This document shows positions 41,490-45,680 of a stretch of 45,680 nt of DNA, piece after piece. Below the pieces are notes generated by a model. It had not been told where the DNA came from. It worked only from the letters and a program-made list of their open reading frames with translations, and did not search any database. The stretch is from Sulfurimonas sp. (GTDB taxonomy: Bacteria; Campylobacterota; Campylobacteria; Campylobacterales; Sulfurimonadaceae): the NCBI RefSeq assembly GCF_018698455.1, contig NZ_JABIOQ010000064.1, positions 1-45,680 of the forward strand, given 5' to 3'. Numbering within the stretch: position 1 is the stretch's first letter; each line of letters starts with the position of its first letter. Both the position numbers and the translations under genes were made by a program.

Positions 41490-43886
41490 TTAACTCCTTG
41501 TCCATTTATATTTTATGCGTAGTGAATTTCCAACTACTAAAAGTGAGCTAGCACTCATCGATAGAGCGGCAATCAAAGGAATGATAAAACCACCCATTGC
41601 TAAAGGTATAGTGATAGCATTATATAAAAATGACAGAGCAAAATTTTGTTTTATAAGATTAAAAGTAGTATGAGATATTTTAAAAGCATCATCTAAAGAT
41701 ATAAGAGTATCATTTAAAAGAACTATATCACTTACTTGAACTGCTATATCACTTCCACTTCCCATTGATATTCCAATATCTGATTTTGCTAGAGCAAGTA
41801 TATCATTTACTCCATCACCTACCATTACCACAACCTTATCATTTCTATGCAACTCATTTATAAATTCTAGTTTATCTTTCGGAGAGAGAGAATAATTTAC
41901 ATTTTGTATTCCTATCTTTTTAGCTACATTATAAGCACTTTTTTTATGGTCACCTGTAAGCATGATAGTCTCGATATTTTGCTTATTTAGATGTTGAATT
42001 AATTCACTTGCACCTTGTCTTATTTTGTCTTGTAATTCATAAGTAGCAACAACTTCTTTATTAATAGCAAAATAGAAAATAGAATTTTCATTTTCATGCT
42101 CACATTCAATATTATATTCATTCATTAAGTCTTTGTTACCACCGAGAAGCAGGTTTCCATTATGTTCTGCAAGTATACCCTTCCCTGGAATCTGTTTAAA
42201 TGTACTCAAAACATTCTCATCTAAAATACCGATGTATTTAGTAATTCCTTTAGAGATAGGGTGATTAGATCCTTTAACTAGCGAAAACAATAAACTCTTG
42301 TCAAACTCCCTGTAAATCTTTTCTTGAACTACTTCAGGTTTTCCAATAGTTAAGGTTCCTGTCTTATCTATAACAAGTACATTTGCTTTAGCCATAGTTT
42401 CTATATGAGCAGCCTCTTTAAATAGTATCCCTTTTTTAGCACCTAAGTTTATTCCTACTAATGTTGCTACAGGTGTTGCAAGACCTAAAGCACAAGGGCA
42501 AGCAATTATAATAACAGAGATTCCAACCATCAAGGATTCTTCAAATCCATAATCTAGTAATAACCAACTTATAAATGTCAGTAAAGATAAGAATAAAATA
42601 ACAGATGAAAAATGTTGGGATAGTTTATTAGCCAATTGTTCTATCTTTGGTTTTTTGTTTATGGCATTCTCAAGTAAAGAAACAATAGTCGAAAGAGTTG
42701 AATCTTTAAAATTCTTTGTAGCAGCATAGTGTATATCAGCATCAATACTAAGAGTTCCACTAATAACTTTTTCACCTTTACTCTTATATATAGGTTCACT
42801 TTCCCCAGTTAAACTAGACTCATCAAAGAATCCTTCACCCTTAAGTATCTCACCATCAATAAGTAACTTTTCACCAGAGGAAATAACAATAGTATCTCCA
42901 ACATGAACTTCTTCAAGCTTAATGAAAGAACTTTTAGAATTCTTAAACACTTTGACTTCACTTGCTAAATGTTCACAAAGCATATCAAGACTATCTGCTG
43001 CATTTTTTTTACTGAGAACTTCTAGAAATTTTCCTATTAGTATAAAAGTTATTATCATACTTACAGAGTCAAAGTATGCTTCACCATGTTCTGTAATTGT
43101 TATATAAATAGAATAAATGTATGTTAGCAAAGCTCCTGTTGCTACAAGAAAGTCCATATTTAAGACCTTGTTCTTTAGCCCATAGTATGCACCTCTAAAA
43201 AATACCCAACCGCTATAAAAAAGTACCGGTGTTGCTAAAATTCCTTCAGTAATATTGAGAGTATTCTTTATATCTTGATCAATACCTGTAAAATATCCAG
43301 CATATTGAGCTACTGCAATCCACATAATATTCATCGATGCAAATATTGCAACTGACATTTTTAAATAGTAATTTTTTCTTTCTTTATTTACTTTAATCTC
43401 TTGTATAGAAGTATCATAAGGATAAGCGTTATACCCTACAGAACGTATAGTATCTATAATTTTAGATAGCTTTACTCTTTCATCTAACCAAACTACATGT
43501 GCTTTGTTGTTTGTAAAGTTAATATTAACTTCGATAACACCGTCTAAGATATGAAGTACTTTCTCATTTAGCCAAATGCAGGCAGAACAGTGCATCCCTT
43601 CAACTATTAAAGAAATTTCGCTCAGTCCATCACTTGTTTCTTTAACAAACTTACTATAAAAAGCATCTGAATTATAATTAGAAGAGTCTTCATATTGATC
43701 TTTAGGAGGTGACAACTTAGTATTTCCACTTTTATCATAAAATGAATCTAATCCTTCATCAGACAAAAGATGATAAACTCCTTGGCATCCTTTACAACAA
43801 AAGTAATTCCCATTTTCTTTTATCATAACAGATGGAGAGAAATCTAAATGACAATGAGAGCAGCTTACAGTGCTAGACAAGTTCAA
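41490..43886 (-). CDS. ccoI: Copper-translocating P-type ATPase CcoI (cbb3 oxidase maturation)
   Basis: A 798-residue P1B-type ATPase. The N-terminus has C9-S-H-C12 and C30-C-K-G-C34, then a metal-binding domain with G-M-H-C100-S-A-C103. Eight membrane segments follow the family layout, with transport motif C-P-C in 'I-I-A-C-P-C-A-L-G', phosphorylation site D-K-T-G-T-L-T, 'S-N-H-P-I-S-K-G' (HP) and G-D-G-V-N-D. The zinc-ribbon-like N-terminal cysteines mark the CcoI/FixI branch, which delivers copper for cbb3 oxidase. Overlaps the asparaginase-like gene upstream by 14 bases and ends near ccoS. Confidence 0.95.
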   Translation of the reverse strand: MNLSSTVSCSHCHLDFSPSVMIKENGNYFCCKGCQGVYHLLSDEGLDSFYDKSGNTKLSPPKDQYEDSSNYNSDAFYSKFVKETSDGLSEISLIVEGMHCSACIWLNEKVLHILDGVIEVNINFTNNKAHVVWLDERVKLSKIIDTIRSVGYNAYPYDTSIQEIKVNKERKNYYLKMSVAIFASMNIMWIAVAQYAGYFTGIDQDIKNTLNITEGILATPVLFYSGWVFFRGAYYGLKNKVLNMDFLVATGALLTYIYSIYITITEHGEAYFDSVSMIITFILIGKFLEVLSKKNAADSLDMLCEHLASEVKVFKNSKSSFIKLEEVHVGDTIVISSGEKLLIDGEILKGEGFFDESSLTGESEPIYKSKGEKVISGTLSIDADIHYAATKNFKDSTLSTIVSLLENAINKKPKIEQLANKLSQHFSSVILFLSLLTFISWLLLDYGFEESLMVGISVIIIACPCALGLATPVATLVGINLGAKKGILFKEAAHIETMAKANVLVIDKTGTLTIGKPEVVQEKIYREFDKSLLFSLVKGSNHPISKGITKYIGILDENVLSTFKQIPGKGILAEHNGNLLLGGNKDLMNEYNIECEHENENSIFYFAINKEVVATYELQDKIRQGASELIQHLNKQNIETIMLTGDHKKSAYNVAKKIGIQNVNYSLSPKDKLEFINELHRNDKVVVMVGDGVNDILALAKSDIGISMGSGSDIAVQVSDIVLLNDTLISLDDAFKISHTTFNLIKQNFALSFLYNAITIPLAMGGFIIPLIAALSMSASSLLVVGNSLRIKYKWTRS
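41494..41499 (-). promoter_or_regulatory. Shine-Dalgarno (AAGGAG) fixing the ccoS start
   Basis: Perfect AAGGAG on the minus strand, 6 bases before ATG 41487 and overlapping the last codons of ccoI. It supports the shorter CcoS N-terminus and translation coupled to ccoI. Confidence 0.65.
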
Positions 43887-44358
43887 ACTTTCCTAGTTCT
43901 CTATTCTTTTTTAGTTTATTCCTTTCTTTTATAAAACCATTCATACAAATGTAAACACCTTTCGTAGGCAAAGAATTTATAAAACCTAAAGAAAGACCAA
44001 TATTAAGAGTTGCTTCTATATTATCTATTTCAAAGGGTTTCATAGCCCCAGTTAAAACAATAGTTCTATTATCAAAAATCTCATCTAAAAATTCAGCAGT
44101 TTTATCCATTGTATCCGTACCGTGAATTATTATAAATTTATCTTCATCCGAATTATGAATGATATTAGCTATAGTTTCTCTATCTTTTTCATTCATATCA
44201 AGACTATCTTTATAGCAAACACCCGCAATCTTATACTCATATTTTACACTTTGTAAAATTGTATCGACTACCTTATTATCAAATGGTATTTCAAGTTCAC
44301 CATTTAGTTTATTATAGCGCTTATTAAATGTACCACCACAGTTTAAAATCAACATATT
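43873..44358 (-). CDS. Asparaginase/glutaminase-like protein, N-terminal domain only
   Basis: A 161-residue protein from ATG 44358, the start used because the family motif begins 'L-I-L-N-C-G-G-T-F-N', where the Thr is the first catalytic threonine; a GGAA element precedes it. The second catalytic element is 'I-I-H-G-T-D-T-M' and 'T-G-A-M-K-P-F' follows. Full asparaginases have about 330 residues and two domains; this one stops after the first at 'E-L-G-K-F-E-L-V'. It sits between gmhB (1-base gap) and ccoI (14-base overlap). The short form looks stable rather than broken, as both flanking overlaps are tidy. Activity is doubtful. Confidence 0.75.
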   Translation of the reverse strand, partial: NMLILNCGGTFNKRYNKLNGELEIPFDNKVVDTILQSVKYEYKIAGVCYKDSLDMNEKDRETIANIIHNSDEDKFIIIHGTDTMDKTAEFLDEIFDNRTIVLTGAMKPFEIDNIEATLNIGLSLGFINSLPTKGVYICMNGFIKERNKLKKNRELGKFELV

Positions 44359-44359
44359 T

Positions 44360-44875
44360 TTATTTCCATATCTCACTAAGATTTGAAACTATTTTTGTAG
44401 CTTTTGAATTCATAGTTTTCTTTGATTCATCAAAAAGATAAGATTCTCTTAAACCTGCATTTAGTCCAGCTTCAACATCTCTTTCTTTATCACCTATAAC
44501 AATTGAAGAAGACAAGTCTATATCAAAATCTTTTTGAGCATCTAAAAGCATTCCAGGATTTGGCTTACGACAATCACATACAGAAGATATTGATGGATGG
44601 TGTGGGCAATGATATACATAAGAAATTTTAATTCCATTTCTTATAAACTCATCAAGCATCCAAGTAGTAAGTTTTGAAAAATCTTTTTCAGTATAATATT
44701 TTCGTGCTATACCCGATTGATTAGTTACAACAATAATAATATAGCCTAAATCAATATAATGTTTACAAAGATCAAAAATACCATTAATGAATTCAAAGTC
44801 ATCTATTTTATAGAGATAATCTTTTTCAACATTTATCACACCATCTCGGTCTAAAAATAGAGCTTTATTCATCAA
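44360..44875 (-). CDS. gmhB: D-glycero-beta-D-manno-heptose 1,7-bisphosphate 7-phosphatase
   Basis: A 171-residue HAD-family phosphatase: D9-R-D11-G-V, 'V-V-T-N-Q-S-G-I-A-R', the zinc-binding loop 'Y-H-C-P-H-H-P' and 'C-D-C-R-K-P-N-P-G', then 'V-I-G-D-K-E-R-D-V-E-A-G' for metal binding. The C-x-H/C-x-C zinc loop is diagnostic of GmhB. Acts between the two HldE steps. Adjacent to gmhA with no gap. Confidence 0.95.
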   Translation of the reverse strand: MMNKALFLDRDGVINVEKDYLYKIDDFEFINGIFDLCKHYIDLGYIIIVVTNQSGIARKYYTEKDFSKLTTWMLDEFIRNGIKISYVYHCPHHPSISSVCDCRKPNPGMLLDAQKDFDIDLSSSIVIGDKERDVEAGLNAGLRESYLFDESKKTMNSKATKIVSNLSEIWK

Positions 44876-45466
44876 TTAAGAGCTAACACCATCAGCAAAT
44901 ATCTCTTTCTCAATAATATCACAAAGGATATGACCAATTAAAATATGAGATTCTTGAATACGTGGTGTAGCGTTAGATGGAACAATTAAAGATATATCAG
45001 CAAGTTTTGCCATCTCTCCACCATCACAACCAGTCAAAGCAACCGTTGTAATATTTTTTTTCTTTGCAGATTCAAAAGCTTTTATAATATTTACAGAGTT
45101 ACCAGAAGTTGATATACCTATAAAAATATCTCCCTCTTGTCCCATACCTTCTAGTTGACGAGAAAAAACTTGATCGTAACCATAATCATTACCAATTGCA
45201 GTTAGATTTGAGGTATCTGTAGTAAGTGCCAAAGAAGGAATAGAAGGTCTGTCAAAACCATAACGTCCAACAAGTTCAGCTGCTATATGTTGAGCATCTG
45301 CAGCACTACCACCATTGCCAGCCAAAATAGTTTTTTTATCTCCACGATAAAGTGCAACACACATTTTCGCAACATTTTCAATATTGTTTAATAATTCTTC
45401 ATTCTCATAAATAGCTTGTTTTGTTTCAAAAGATTTTTTTATCTGATCTTTAATATATTCTCTCAT
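44876..45466 (-). CDS. gmhA: Phosphoheptose isomerase
   Basis: A 196-residue SIS-domain enzyme converting sedoheptulose 7-phosphate to D-glycero-D-manno-heptose 7-phosphate, the first step of ADP-heptose synthesis. Visible motifs: 'L-A-G-N-G-G-S-A-A-D-A-Q-H', 'G-I-S-T-S-G-N-S' and 'E-S-H-I-L-I-G-H'. The conserved H in 'D-A-Q-H' and E in 'I-Q-E-S-H' fit metal ligands. First gene of the minus operon gmhA-gmhB-asparaginase-like-ccoI-ccoS. A TTGACT at 45542-45537 with an AT-rich -10 region downstream may be its promoter. Confidence 0.96.
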   Translation of the reverse strand: MREYIKDQIKKSFETKQAIYENEELLNNIENVAKMCVALYRGDKKTILAGNGGSAADAQHIAAELVGRYGFDRPSIPSLALTTDTSNLTAIGNDYGYDQVFSRQLEGMGQEGDIFIGISTSGNSVNIIKAFESAKKKNITTVALTGCDGGEMAKLADISLIVPSNATPRIQESHILIGHILCDIIEKEIFADGVSS

Positions 45467-45602
45467 ATAACATCCTAAAATAGTATATAAAATAATATCA
45501 TATAAATAATAATAATTAGATTTTTGTAGTAGTAAAAGTCAAGTAAATTTTGTAATAATAAAAGTAATTAGGGAGTAAATAAAGAAGTAAAAAACAACCA
45601 AC

Positions 45603-45680
45603 TAGGCAGCGACCTACATTTCCAATCCTGAAAGGATAAGTATTATCAGCGATGAGGGGCTTAGCTTCTGGGTTCGGAAT
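45603..45680 (-). rRNA. rrf: 5S ribosomal RNA, 3' part (truncated by the window end)
   Basis: Read on the minus strand from 45680, the sequence 'attccgaacccagaagctaa' matches the loop B/helix III core of bacterial 5S rRNA (CCGAAC-x-CAGAAG). 'ggaaatgtaggtcgctgcc' closes helices V and I. The 5' third lies outside the window. T-rich sequence follows it on the minus strand (A run at 45589-45594 on the plus strand), probably the end of the rRNA operon. The 3' end is placed to within a few bases. Confidence 0.9.

Noticed and set aside
1-45680. CRISPR arrays, tRNA genes, prophage genes
   Set aside because: No spaced direct repeats, no cloverleaf-like sequences and no phage structural or integrase genes were found while reading both strands; a tRNA or CRISPR scan was not run.

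Overview
The window is AT-rich (roughly one third G+C by eye), gene-dense, single-copy bacterial chromosome. Gene content and order point to a Campylobacterota (epsilonproteobacterial) organism of the Sulfurimonas/Sulfurovum type. Several blocks match gene orders I know from Campylobacter: pyrD - M16 protease - dapA - SDR reductase; pgsA - rseP; frdCAB followed by two dynamin-like GTPases; and hldE/hldD/gmhA/gmhB/waaF beside a small cytochrome c, ccoS and ccoI. Identifications rest on reading motifs and remembered family features; no database search was run.

Layout. 1-5.9 kb is an accessory patch around the housekeeping gene cysS: a 3' remnant of a sensor-like gene, a ParDE-type toxin-antitoxin pair, a frameshifted HigA-like antitoxin, a badly eroded type IIG restriction-modification gene, an intact TIR-like (CAP12/PCTIR-type) protein gene overlapping its end, and an orphan PemK/MazF-like toxin ending in a strong hairpin. 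6-15.2 kb is core metabolism: DsbC-like thioredoxin-fold protein, a SAM methyltransferase, PyrD, M16 protease, DapA, a FabL-like enoyl-ACP reductase, a Tat-signal superoxide reductase-like protein, PgsA, RseP and YggS. 15.2-15.9 kb is a graveyard: a PhnD-like sensor histidine kinase cut by a fragment of an insertion sequence. 16-23.7 kb carries frdCAB (menaquinol:fumarate reductase) and the paired dynamin-like proteins.

23.9-45.5 kb is mostly a lipopolysaccharide locus. A minus-strand operon (O-antigen-ligase-like protein, WaaE-like glycosyltransferase, EptA-like phosphoethanolamine transferase, two more glycosyltransferases) diverges from a plus-strand operon (UDP-glucuronate 4-epimerase-like, glycosyltransferase, LPS kinase-like). 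Ugd and the epimerase together would give UDP-GlcA and UDP-GalA. The ADP-heptose pathway is complete in the window (GmhA, HldE, GmhB, HldD), with WaaF and a second GT9 enzyme to use it. Interleaved are a glycoside-hydrolase-like protein, a PAP2 phosphatase, a YfaZ-like outer-membrane protein, a cytochrome c, and cbb3-oxidase maturation genes ccoI/ccoS. The window ends inside a 5S rRNA gene on the minus strand, so an rRNA operon lies just beyond.

The most unusual signals are the octamer AAACGCGA, which I count 14 times on the two strands (about one expected by chance at this composition); the defence remnant in which the restriction enzyme has died but the overlapping TIR gene is intact; and the nested wreck at 15.2-15.9 kb.
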